Source: Dehalococcoidia bacterium (GTDB lineage: Bacteria > Chloroflexota > Dehalococcoidia > Lucifugimonadales > Lucifugimonadaceae). From it: a stretch of DNA of 8,964 bases. Location: NCBI GenBank assembly GCA_002700125.1, contig PACM01000011.1, positions 21,636 to 30,599 on the forward strand, read 5' to 3'. Every line of letters starts with the position of its first letter. Positions within the stretch are counted from its first letter, which is position 1. Position numbers and translations under genes: made by a program. The notes under the pieces were generated by a model. That model searched no databases. It was not told the origin of the DNA and worked only from the letters and a program-made list of their open reading frames with translations. This document shows positions 1 through 6,848 of the stretch, piece by piece.

Positions 1-656
1 ATGAAGCAGTCTATTAAAAGGGCAACACGACTTAAGTTGTACACGACATCCCTTCTTTCTATTTTAGAAGGAAGTTGTACTCTACTTTCTCTAGTAGCTG
101 AAGTGAAATTTGGAACAAATATTACAACATTTAGATCTTCGGGTAAGTCTATTTTTCTAGTTATCCATCTTTTCCCAGATTGATCAAATGAAGATATAGT
201 CAATCCTCCATAGAAACAAGGAGACGCGTTATCAGGATGCCCTTCAATGTTTATCGCCTTCGTGCTCAATTCTTCCTCATTTATTTTTTTATCTGTTAAA
301 AGGTTCCCTATAGAGAGACCTGCACACAATGCTGCGGCACTACTTCCCAAGCCAATAGAGAAAGGTATCCTATTATTGTTTATTACACGGATCTTATTAA
401 TATCAATATCTGGCTCTATTGCTCTAATTCCTTGAATTATAAAATTGTCTTCTGGGGATATTTGTTGGTATTTTTCTACGTCAATGCCTTGATTCTCAAT
501 CGTTAAATTTTGAGCATTGAAGGAAACTTCAATTTCATTCCAAATATCCATTGCCATACCAACACAGTCAAATCCTGAACCTACGTTACCTGTAGATGCA
601 GGAACCTTTATGGAGATTTTTTTGGGGTAGTTCATAGAAACAACTTTTCGACGCAT
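1..656 (-). CDS. thrB: Homoserine kinase (GHMP family), 3' end cut by window edge
   Basis: Homoserine kinase phosphorylates L-homoserine with ATP, the step before threonine synthase; it is cytosolic. I translated 218 codons with no stop up to the left edge; the family is about 300 residues, so roughly the last 80-90 are missing. Family marks: the N-terminal motif PASTGNVGSGFD (residues 19-30), the GHMP ATP-binding loop PFSIGLGSSAA (98-108), EGHPDNASP (138-146) with the following GG, and a C-terminal stretch with SATRESRVQLP (186-196) and NLSRVALL (207-214), all typical of ThrB rather than of other GHMP kinases. The ATG at 656 lies 4 nt after the trxB stop, so the two are probably co-transcribed. 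A second in-frame ATG at 635 gives an N-terminus closer to the usual length and is equally possible; neither has a clear Shine-Dalgarno site. No other threonine genes are in view. Confidence 0.94.
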   Translation of the reverse strand, partial: MRRKVVSMNYPKKISIKVPASTGNVGSGFDCVGMAMDIWNEIEVSFNAQNLTIENQGIDVEKYQQISPEDNFIIQGIRAIEPDIDINKIRVINNNRIPFSIGLGSSAAALCAGLSIGNLLTDKKINEEELSTKAINIEGHPDNASPCFYGGLTISSFDQSGKRWITRKIDLPEDLNVVIFVPNFTSATRESRVQLPSKIERRDVVYNLSRVALLIDCF

Positions 657-660
657 TCTA

Positions 661-1590
661 TCACTTATGAGTATTTAAAAATGTGTACGCTGACAAAGCA
701 GCAATCGCGCCTTGACCTGCAGCAGTTACTGTTTGTTTTAAAGAGCCTGATGCGTTGGTTAAATCGCCAGCTGCAAATACACCTTCAACACTCGTTTCCA
801 TCAGTTTATTTACATCTACTTCATTTGTAGAGTTATCTATTTTTAGTTTGAGTTGATAGGGCAATTCTAATCTTGGATCTGCACCTATTTCAATAAAGAT
901 CCCATCAATCATAATTTTAGACTCTTGAGTATTGGTCGTTAAATTTATGCCAGAAACTCCTGCATTATCTGTAAGTATAGCTTCAACTTTAGAGTTAAAA
1001 TGGATATTTATATTCGAACATGCTTCTAATTGAGAGATAAGAATTTTTTCAGGCCTATGAAAATTTGCACCTCTATAAATTAGATGGACTTCCTTTGCAT
1101 ATTTGCTTAGTAGAATTGCACCCTCGACGGCAGCGTTTCCACCTCCGACTATAGCAGCAATCTTGTTCTTGTATAACGGTGCATCGCATGTTGAGCAATA
1201 AGATACCCCTTTTCCCACAAGTTCTTCTTCGTTAGGAAGTCCTAGTTTGCGTCTTTCTCTGCCGACACATAAGATGATTCCCTTAGATTCAACAATAGAT
1301 GTTTCTGTATTAACAATAAAGATACTGTTATATTTCTCAATTGATTTGACATCTTCTTCAATTAGTTTGATATCATAATTCATCACTTGATTTTTCATGT
1401 TCATCATCAGGTCAAATCCATCGGCCTCTATACCTGGATAATTTTCTATCATCCCTCCTATTGCCGTTTCGCCACCAAATTCTCCACCTGCAATGATGGT
1501 ATTTACTTGATATCTAGCAGAGTATAAGGCAGCAGAATAACCTGCCGCACCTTGCCCGGCTATCAATAAATCTGTTTCCATTTTATTCAC
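661..1590 (-). CDS. trxB: Thioredoxin-reductase-like flavoprotein with altered NADPH motif
   Basis: Class II pyridine nucleotide-disulfide oxidoreductase, 309 residues, the normal length for bacterial TrxB, which passes electrons from NADPH through FAD and a CxxC pair to thioredoxin. Seen: FAD-binding GQGAAG (12-17), redox pair CSTC (132-135) followed by DAP, nucleotide-binding GGGNAA (149-154) and the C-terminal FAD motif AAGDLT (273-278), with LKQTVTAAGQGA after it. Odd: the segment that in NADPH-dependent TrxB reads HRRxxxR is here YRGANFHR (172-179), so the second Arg is Gly and the pattern is displaced; cofactor preference may differ. The reading starts at GTG 1590; an ATG at 1581 is also in frame and would remove three residues. 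A TATAAT box sits 7 nt before the GTG. thrB follows immediately. The fold and dithiol activity are near certain; that the partner is thioredoxin is inferred from the family. Confidence 0.9.
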   Translation of the reverse strand: MNKMETDLLIAGQGAAGYSAALYSARYQVNTIIAGGEFGGETAIGGMIENYPGIEADGFDLMMNMKNQVMNYDIKLIEEDVKSIEKYNSIFIVNTETSIVESKGIILCVGRERRKLGLPNEEELVGKGVSYCSTCDAPLYKNKIAAIVGGGNAAVEGAILLSKYAKEVHLIYRGANFHRPEKILISQLEACSNINIHFNSKVEAILTDNAGVSGINLTTNTQESKIMIDGIFIEIGADPRLELPYQLKLKIDNSTNEVDVNKLMETSVEGVFAAGDLTNASGSLKQTVTAAGQGAIAALSAYTFLNTHK

Positions 1591-1597
1591 AGCGATA

Positions 1598-1603
1598 ATT
1601 ATA
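1598..1603 (-). promoter_or_regulatory. Putative -10 box for the trxB-thrB unit
   Basis: On the minus strand this reads TATAAT, a perfect -10 consensus, in the divergent gap between trxB and the FAD reductase gene. Seven bases separate it from the GTG at 1590, which would place transcription start at or next to that codon. No convincing -35 hexamer is seen 16-18 bp upstream. In such an AT-rich gap a chance match is possible. Confidence 0.4.
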
Positions 1604-1661
1604 TATTAATTTAGATAGGTTAATAATGACTATTTGGTTTATTCAGGGGGAATGGGATCAT

Positions 1662-1667
1662 TAGAAT
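1662..1667 (+). promoter_or_regulatory. Putative -10 box for the FAD reductase gene
   Basis: This reads TAGAAT, five of six matches to the -10 consensus. It ends 7 nt before the GTG at 1675, the same spacing as on the other side of this gap for trxB. No clear -35 is visible. If used, it would place the start of the transcript inside the AAAGGTG element, so the two signals point to different start codons. Confidence 0.28.
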
Positions 1668-1670
1668 TAA

Positions 1671-1677
1671 AAAGGTG
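1671..1677 (+). promoter_or_regulatory. Shine-Dalgarno-like AAAGGTG before ATG 1687
   Basis: AAAGGTG lies 9 nt upstream of the ATG at 1687 and is the best ribosome-binding-site candidate in the window. It favours ATG 1687 over the in-frame GTG at 1675, which is part of the same element. Confidence 0.4.
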
Positions 1678-1686
1678 TCTTCCAAC

Positions 1687-2865
1687 ATGACGGTAAAAAC
1701 TGATGTGTTAGTTGTAGGATGTGGTCCTGCAGGTGCACAAGCTTCAAAAAAGATTTCTGAAAAAGGATTTTCAGTAAGTATATTAGATTATCGCTTGAAT
1801 ATAGGTGATAAGCTTTGTACAGGGATAGTAGGTTCAGAGATGTCAAGTTATTATCCTGAAGTAAACGACTTTGTATTTTCAGGAGTAAATTCAGCACATA
1901 TTTACTCAGACAACGATTATTTATTAGAAATAGAAAAAGACTCCACTCAAGCCCTAATAATTGACCGGGAAAATTTTATAAAAGACATTGCTTTCAAGGC
2001 TGAAAAATTTGGAGCTAATGTTTTTCTTGAGAGGTTTGTTTCAAAAATTGAAGTAACAGAAGACAAAGTATTCGTTGAAGCAAAATTTAATGGAAATATT
2101 GAGCAATATGAGTCGGATATTTTAATTTTAGCGACTGGATTTGGTTCTAAGTTAGCTAAAAAGATTGGTTTCGAATTAAGTGATCAGTCAATGTTTGGAT
2201 ACCAAACCAAAGTGAAAAATTTATCACTTAATAAGGTGAATGTTTTTTCAGGAAATCCATTACCTAAAGGATATTTTGGATGGGTTGTCCCAACAGAACA
2301 TGGCAGAGGGTTATGTGGGATTCTAGGCCGAAAAAAAATACAAGATGATGGAGTCTCTTTTACAAATGATATGAGAAAGAAATTTGACTTTGATATTGCT
2401 GGCAGAACATCTGCATGGGGTATTCCAGTTAATTCAGTGCAAAAAAAATCCAAATCGAGGGCTTTGCTTGTAGGGGATGTAGCTGGGCAAGTAAAACCGA
2501 CAACAGGTGGGGGAATTTATTTTGCAATGAGGTCTGCAGATATTGCTGCTGAAGTTGTTGAAAAAGCCTTATTGTCCAATGTGTTTTCTAAAGAAGTATT
2601 TTCTGAGTATTCAAAGAAATGGGACAAGATATTTAAAAACGAACTAAGAATTGGCTTATTCGCTAGACAATTTTATGAGAGCTTAGACCAGAAAGATGTT
2701 AAAGAGATCATGGAGTATATAAAGGACAGTAACTTGATTTCTAAAAATATTACTTTCGACTGGCACTCTGAGATTGTATTCTTGGCATTTAAGACAAAAA
2801 TAAGATCTTATTTAACAAGGTCACTCCAAAAAGTATTTAATGGCCTATCTTTCAATCAAACTTAA
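1687..2865 (+). CDS. Geranylgeranyl-reductase-family FAD oxidoreductase
   Basis: FAD-dependent oxidoreductase of the geranylgeranyl reductase family, which saturates isoprenoid double bonds in archaeal lipids, menaquinones or the chlorophyll phytyl tail. 392 residues from ATG 1687 (396 from GTG 1675), the usual length. Seen (numbering from GTG): dinucleotide-binding GCGPAG (15-20), the family segment GDKLCTGIVG (44-53), IDREN (96-100) where these enzymes have D-R-x-x-F-like residues, substrate-domain YFGWVVP (200-206), and the second FAD motif VGDVAGQVKPTTGGG (266-280) followed by an AMRSAD helix. No membrane segment stands out. The gene is divergent from trxB and its last 21 bp overlap the end of the transketolase-like gene on the other strand. 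The substrate cannot be told from the sequence; a quinone or polyprenyl side chain is the family-based guess. ATG was chosen for its AAAGGTG site; the GTG start remains possible. Confidence 0.9.
   Translation: MTVKTDVLVVGCGPAGAQASKKISEKGFSVSILDYRLNIGDKLCTGIVGSEMSSYYPEVNDFVFSGVNSAHIYSDNDYLLEIEKDSTQALIIDRENFIKDIAFKAEKFGANVFLERFVSKIEVTEDKVFVEAKFNGNIEQYESDILILATGFGSKLAKKIGFELSDQSMFGYQTKVKNLSLNKVNVFSGNPLPKGYFGWVVPTEHGRGLCGILGRKKIQDDGVSFTNDMRKKFDFDIAGRTSAWGIPVNSVQKKSKSRALLVGDVAGQVKPTTGGGIYFAMRSADIAAEVVEKALLSNVFSKEVFSEYSKKWDKIFKNELRIGLFARQFYESLDQKDVKEIMEYIKDSNLISKNITFDWHSEIVFLAFKTKIRSYLTRSLQKVFNGLSFNQT
2845..2865. other. Tail-to-tail overlap of two convergent genes
   Basis: The TAG of the transketolase-like gene (2847-2845, minus) and the TAA of the FAD reductase gene (2863-2865, plus) lie inside each other's coding sequence, so the 3' ends overlap by 21 bp. 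No GC-rich hairpin with a T-run is seen here for either direction. Confidence 0.9.
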
Positions 2866-4743
2866 AACAGTCTTAGCGATTTCATGTGATGAAAGCTTAT
2901 GATGTTTTAAAACTTCCTGATTTGTGCCGCTAACAGGAATTTCGTCTACTCCAAGACTGAAGATTTTTTTCCCATTATAATTTTCGGATGTCTTAATATA
3001 ATTCGCTATGAATTTCTCGCCAAAGCCTCCCTCAATATAGTGATCGTCAACCGTGATAATAGTTTTGTAATTATCAAGTTGATCTTTAACCCATTCGGTT
3101 GAGAATTGATTTAGCCAAGGGAAAGCAATTATTTTGGGGTTAATACCAGATTTTGATAATATTTTTTTGGAGAGCCATATTTCAGTTAATAAAACAGGTC
3201 CGTATGAAAGAATTACTATTTCTTCTCCTTCTGAAATTACCGATCCAACTCCTTTTTCTATTTTATGATTAGATGAATATTCAAAAGGTATTTCTACTGG
3301 AATTGAGCATAGTCTTACATAGACATTATTTGATGTATCATTCAGAGCATATTTTACAGCTAAAGTAGTTTCTGACTCATTGCTAGGCTGTATCATTTCT
3401 AAATTTGGAATGCCTGATAAGCTTGCTATATCTCTCACTGCTTGATGCGAGTGACCGGGGCCACCAGGGAGTAATCCTGCTAAAGATCCTGTATATATGA
3501 TTTTTGTTTTTTCTGTTGCGTTATTATAGATTTGTTCGTTAGGTCTACTTGTCAAAAAACTAGAAAATGAGTGAACTATTGGCGTGAATCCCTCAAGCGC
3601 CAAAGCACCAGCTTGAGAAACCATGTCTTGTTCGGCTATACCACATTCGAAGAATCTTTCTGGGAATAATTTTTCAAATTCTATCAATCCGGTATCTAAT
3701 ATCAAATCACCATCAAGTGCGACTATTTTCTTATTATTTTTTGCTTCTCCAATTAAGGCTTTGGAATAAGCTTTTATTAAGCTTTGAGTCCTAAATTCTT
3801 TTTTGAAACTGGTGTTTGAAAATTTTTCAGTTGTAAGTTCGAATACGTAATTAATAGATTCTTTCTGTATGAAATCCTTGATATTATTTACAAGCTCTTT
3901 GACACTTTTTTCGTATATATCTTGTTTAACTGTACCGCTGTGAAACTGGTAAAAATCTTTATCAGATAATGACTCTGATTCCATATATTTTACACCGCTT
4001 CCTTTAACCGTATTTGATATTAGAACACTAGGTTCACCTGATGCAATTAAGGTGTTTAAGCTACTTGCAAATTCATCAACATTATTTCCATCACAGGTTA
4101 TTGTTTTTAGTCCAAACGATTCAAATTTCGTTTCAAGACTGCCTAGATCACTTGTAGTAGAAATTTTTCTGTCAGATTGAAATTTATTGTGATCTACAAT
4201 AATTGTCAGTTCTTTCATCTTTTCTTGTCTCAGTCTATTTAAAGATTCCCAGATTTGACCTTCTTGCAGTTCTCCATCGCCAGTCATGACAAAAACTTTG
4301 CAGGCACTGTTTTTTAATCGATTAGCCTTGATCAACCCTTTAGCCTTTGAAATCCCCATACCCAGAGAGCCAGTGTTAGTTACTATGTTTGGGGTACTTA
4401 TATCAGGATGGCCTGGTAGTCCATCAACTCTTCTTAATTTATGTAGCATTGAAGCATCCAACTGCCCCGTCGAGATCATTACATTGTACATTGCCGGAGC
4501 ATCGTGACCTTTAGAAGAGAAAAAGTAATTAGAGGAATCTTTGGTAACATACTCCAAGAAAATCCATGACATTAAATCTATAGAACTGAATGATGATCCA
4601 ACATGCCCTGAACCTGCCTTATTAATCATATATAAAATGTTAATACGGCATAGATCTGAAAACAGTTTACTTTTTTGTTGAGGCTTTAATTCAAGAGATA
4701 ATAGAGCATCAAAATATTTCTTATTTATGTAAAATAATTCCAT
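2845..4743 (-). CDS. Transketolase-like TPP enzyme in nonulosonate operon
   Basis: Thiamine-diphosphate enzyme carrying both transketolase halves in one 632-residue chain; classical transketolases are slightly longer, about 660. N-terminal pyrophosphate domain: SGHVGSS (45-51), SSKGHDA (76-82), TGSLGMGI (124-131), and the TPP/Mg motif GDGELQEGQ (155-163) with Asn186 in DHNKFQSD. GDGELQEG is transketolase type, not the DXS type. Pyrimidine domain: GIAEQDM (368-374) with catalytic Glu371, and GPGHSHQAVRD (428-438) where transketolase has GPTHQP. C-terminal domain: DDHYIEGGFG (566-575). It is the last gene of the operon, starting 6 nt after neuA, and its 3' end overlaps the convergent reductase gene. 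Placement points to making or modifying a sugar for the glycan rather than the pentose phosphate pathway; that is inference. It probably moves a two-carbon ketol unit, but donor and acceptor are unknown. AGGA touches the ATG, too close for a good ribosome site. Confidence 0.88.
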   Translation of the reverse strand: MELFYINKKYFDALLSLELKPQQKSKLFSDLCRINILYMINKAGSGHVGSSFSSIDLMSWIFLEYVTKDSSNYFFSSKGHDAPAMYNVMISTGQLDASMLHKLRRVDGLPGHPDISTPNIVTNTGSLGMGISKAKGLIKANRLKNSACKVFVMTGDGELQEGQIWESLNRLRQEKMKELTIIVDHNKFQSDRKISTTSDLGSLETKFESFGLKTITCDGNNVDEFASSLNTLIASGEPSVLISNTVKGSGVKYMESESLSDKDFYQFHSGTVKQDIYEKSVKELVNNIKDFIQKESINYVFELTTEKFSNTSFKKEFRTQSLIKAYSKALIGEAKNNKKIVALDGDLILDTGLIEFEKLFPERFFECGIAEQDMVSQAGALALEGFTPIVHSFSSFLTSRPNEQIYNNATEKTKIIYTGSLAGLLPGGPGHSHQAVRDIASLSGIPNLEMIQPSNESETTLAVKYALNDTSNNVYVRLCSIPVEIPFEYSSNHKIEKGVGSVISEGEEIVILSYGPVLLTEIWLSKKILSKSGINPKIIAFPWLNQFSTEWVKDQLDNYKTIITVDDHYIEGGFGEKFIANYIKTSENYNGKKIFSLGVDEIPVSGTNQEVLKHHKLSSHEIAKTVLSLIER

Positions 4744-4749
4744 TCCTGA

Positions 4750-5499
4750 TTAATTAAAGGGCTGTATTATTATCTTGGGCAATTCAGCCTTTTTATTGTT
4801 TATCATTATTTTAGCTAAGGCCCAATCTTCCTCCACATTTACGTCAATTCCTTCATCATTCTCTGTTATGAAAGGGATAACCTTCGCACCTGAAATATTG
4901 CTATCTTTATATACCACTCTTGTATGAGCTATTTCAAGGCTTGCATTTTGTACATAAACTTCTGGTAATGATGGATATTGAGAACTGTGTAATGGTTGGC
5001 TTAACGGTCCTAGATCAGATAATTCTATGAAGGGCTTGATGAATTTTCCATCTTTTGTCCACATTTTACACGGATGTTGTAAACATTTTTCCACTGCACG
5101 CAAAGAATCACAATTGTTCGTCATGAAAAGATCTAGTGCTCGTTTGATTGTGTCAGGCTTTCTGAATGGACTAGTAGGTCTCAAAATACTGAAAAAATCA
5201 TATTCCAAATTTTGTTGGATCATGTAGTCAAGTGCATGCCTAACCCATTGTATATCTGGTGAAGTATCTTGTGAGAATTCTGCTGGTCTTAAAAAAGGAA
5301 CTCGAGCACCATAATATTCAGATATTTCTTTAATCTCAACAGAGTCTGTAGATACAATGATTTCATCAAACACATTAGATTCTATTGCTGACTGAATGGT
5401 GTAGGCAATAAGAGGATGTTTACCAAGAACTTTTATATTTTTATTCTTCACCCTTTTAGATCCAGATCTTGCAGGAATTAATGCTATGATTTTACTCAT
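4750..5499 (-). CDS. neuA: CMP-nonulosonate cytidylyltransferase (NeuA-like)
   Basis: Acylneuraminate cytidylyltransferase family: joins CTP to a nonulosonic acid to give the CMP-sugar used by sialyltransferase-type enzymes; cytosolic. 249 residues covers the catalytic domain alone, without the extra C-terminal domain found in some homologues. Seen: the nucleotide-binding signature ARSGSKRVKNKN (10-21), STDS (50-53), LRPTSPFR (106-113), a QN pair (184-185) in the sugar-binding region, and the metal-binding stretch GIDVNVEEDW (217-226). Starts 6 nt after the SDR stop and ends 6 nt before the transketolase-like gene. The family includes enzymes for Neu5Ac, Kdn, legionaminic and pseudaminic acids; the sequence alone does not say which. 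The TAG of the upstream gene lies in a GGTAG that could weakly serve as a ribosome site. Confidence 0.93.
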   Translation of the reverse strand: MSKIIALIPARSGSKRVKNKNIKVLGKHPLIAYTIQSAIESNVFDEIIVSTDSVEIKEISEYYGARVPFLRPAEFSQDTSPDIQWVRHALDYMIQQNLEYDFFSILRPTSPFRKPDTIKRALDLFMTNNCDSLRAVEKCLQHPCKMWTKDGKFIKPFIELSDLGPLSQPLHSSQYPSLPEVYVQNASLEIAHTRVVYKDSNISGAKVIPFITENDEGIDVNVEEDWALAKIMINNKKAELPKIIIQPFN

Positions 5500-5505
5500 G
5501 AATTA

Positions 5506-6312
5506 CTACCATGCGGTCCATCCTCCGTCCAGAATTAAATTGGCACCAGTCATATAAGAGGAAGCTGAACTAATTAGAAATTGAATTGCCCCACAATATT
5601 CTTCTTTGGTTGCCATCCTGCCAAGAGGAACTTTTGATGAATAATTGTTCACGAATTGTTCATCTTGACCATCAAAAACACCTCCCAACGTTAGGGTATT
5701 AACTCTGATATTTTTTGATCCCCAGTATGTACTTAAATATCTAGTTAGATTGAGCACTCCTGATTTGGAAGTAGCGTAGGATATTGGCTTATTAAATTCT
5801 TGTTTACGGTAGCTGTATATCCTTTGATCTGGAGACACTATGCCATAATGTGATGATATATTAACTATTGACCCTCCATTATTGTTCTTTGACATACTGG
5901 CACCAATAACTTGGCAACATAAGAAGATACTTTTTAGGTTAACTTCTATTACGTCGTCCCAAGCATCTTCTGGGTAATCTTCAAATCTGCCATTTATAAT
6001 TGCTTGATCTCCTGGAGGTGAATCAAGTGCTGCATTATTTATCAGCGCATCTGGAATTCCAGAAGTTTTAACAACTTCTTCCAGGGCTATTTTAATTGCA
6101 TTCCTTTTTGTCAAGTCTGCTTGCAAAAAATTATAATTTTTTGCTGAAGATGTTTTATTCTTTTTGGGGTCTTTAATATCTAAGTTATAAACTAATGCGC
6201 CTTCGTTGACTAAATGTTCAGCGTAAATACTTCCTAAGTTACCGCTTCCACCAGTGATTATTATTATTTTTTCTCTTACGTCAAAGAGTTTATTATTTTT
6301 ATTATGATTCAT
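5506..6312 (-). CDS. SDR-family oxidoreductase of the nonulosonate operon
   Basis: Short-chain dehydrogenase/reductase, 268 residues. Seen: nucleotide loop TGGSGNLG (20-27), a variant of TGxxxGxG with Asn at the sixth place; Asp45 at the end of strand 2, which usually means NAD(H) rather than NADP(H); NNAA (92-95); Asn125 in the EVNLKS helix; Ser154, Tyr179 and Lys183 as the catalytic triad (YATSK); and a C-terminus ending GGWTAW. Odd: 24 residues separate the catalytic Ser and Tyr instead of about 12, so there is an insertion of roughly 12 (around PDQRIYSYRKQEF) beside the active site, likely a substrate-binding element. SDRs occur in legionaminic-acid clusters (PtmA of Campylobacter), and this protein may be of that kind. 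The reaction is unknown: oxidation or reduction of a hydroxyl/keto group on the sugar or its precursor is the reasonable guess. It lies 12 nt downstream of the HAD gene with no clear ribosome site. Confidence 0.9.
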   Translation of the reverse strand: MNHNKNNKLFDVREKIIIITGGSGNLGSIYAEHLVNEGALVYNLDIKDPKKNKTSSAKNYNFLQADLTKRNAIKIALEEVVKTSGIPDALINNAALDSPPGDQAIINGRFEDYPEDAWDDVIEVNLKSIFLCCQVIGASMSKNNNGGSIVNISSHYGIVSPDQRIYSYRKQEFNKPISYATSKSGVLNLTRYLSTYWGSKNIRVNTLTLGGVFDGQDEQFVNNYSSKVPLGRMATKEEYCGAIQFLISSASSYMTGANLILDGGWTAW

Positions 6313-6324
6313 AAAAAAGAAGTT

Positions 6325-6846
6325 TTATTGTTTTAATCTCTCGATTATATCGCAAACTTCTCTTACGGCACCATGTCCACCTTTTGCAGTCGTTACATAT
6401 TTACTGTATTCAAATACGTCATTATGTGAATCTGGTACTACAATTGGAAGTCCAACCATCTTTAAACAACCGATATCATTTATATCATTGCCCATAAATG
6501 AAGTTTGGGTTAAATCAACATCAAGTGACCTAGCTATTTGTATCAATTCTTTGGATTTATTTTTCAGCCCATTTTTACATTCTATACCTAACTTTTTACT
6601 TCGCTCTAATACGACATTATTAATTTCTGAAGACAGAACAATTGAATTAACATTCAAATTTTTTAGTTTGTTTAATCCGATGCCATCAAGCCTTGAAGAT
6701 TTAACCGTTTCTCGTCCATTCTCATCTGTATATACAAAGTTATCTGTAAATACTCCGTCAAAATCGAAAGCAATTAGTCTAACGTTTTTAAATAGGTATT
6801 TTGTTTCTTTGTGTAACTCTTTAATTATTTTAGAATATTTATCCAT
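6325..6846 (-). CDS. KdsC-type HAD phosphatase (probable ulosonate-9-P phosphatase)
   Basis: HAD phosphatase without a large cap domain, 173 residues, the size of KdsC (Kdo-8-phosphate phosphatase). Seen: nucleophile motif FDFDGVFTD (27-35) with Asp28 and Asp30, motif II Ser72 in LSSE, a motif III Lys in NKSKE (96-100), motif IV GNDIND (119-124), and the KdsC-type tail GGHGAVREVCD (156-166). Its ATG overlaps the neuB stop by one base (TAATG), so translation is probably coupled. Because it sits directly between a 9-phosphate-type synthase and a CMP-sugar synthetase, the most likely role is removal of phosphate from the ulosonate-9-phosphate before activation, as the HAD enzyme of the Bacteroides thetaiotaomicron Kdn operon does. 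Kdo-8-P phosphatase is less likely, since no KdsA-type gene is in view. Confidence 0.9.
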   Translation of the reverse strand: MDKYSKIIKELHKETKYLFKNVRLIAFDFDGVFTDNFVYTDENGRETVKSSRLDGIGLNKLKNLNVNSIVLSSEINNVVLERSKKLGIECKNGLKNKSKELIQIARSLDVDLTQTSFMGNDINDIGCLKMVGLPIVVPDSHNDVFEYSKYVTTAKGGHGAVREVCDIIERLKQ

Positions 6847-6848
6847 TA
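6844..6848 (-). other. TAATG stop-start overlap coupling neuB to the phosphatase gene
   Basis: On the minus strand TAATG joins the TAA of neuB and the ATG of the HAD gene with one shared base. This is the tightest junction of the operon and is expected to allow re-initiation by the same ribosome. Confidence 0.8.

Noticed and set aside
40..70. Apparent frameshift in the homoserine kinase gene near the G-run on the minus strand.
   Set aside because: It came from a miscopied base on first reading. Checked position by position, the frame from ATG 656 runs unbroken to the window edge and keeps the conserved NLSRVALL stretch.
1..435. Short plus-strand open frames at the left edge.
   Set aside because: They lie antisense to the homoserine kinase gene, which has clear family motifs; their sequences show no recognisable domain.
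1591..1686. Riboswitch or small RNA in the trxB / reductase divergent gap.
   Set aside because: The gap is under 100 bp, AT-rich, with no stable stem visible; promoter elements explain what is there.
1667..1897. A 76-codon minus-strand frame opposite the start of the FAD reductase gene.
   Set aside because: It covers the conserved FAD-binding N-terminus of the plus-strand gene and shows no family feature of its own.
2845..4743. 1-deoxyxylulose-5-phosphate synthase (DXS) as the identity of the TPP enzyme.
   Set aside because: The TPP motif is GDGELQEGQ, as in transketolases, and the spacing of domains and the operon context do not suit DXS.
6325..6846. Housekeeping Kdo-8-phosphate phosphatase (KdsC) of lipopolysaccharide synthesis.
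   Set aside because: The gene overlaps the neuB stop and precedes an SDR and neuA; no KdsA, KdsB or KdsD is seen, so a nonulosonate-phosphate role fits better. It cannot be fully excluded.
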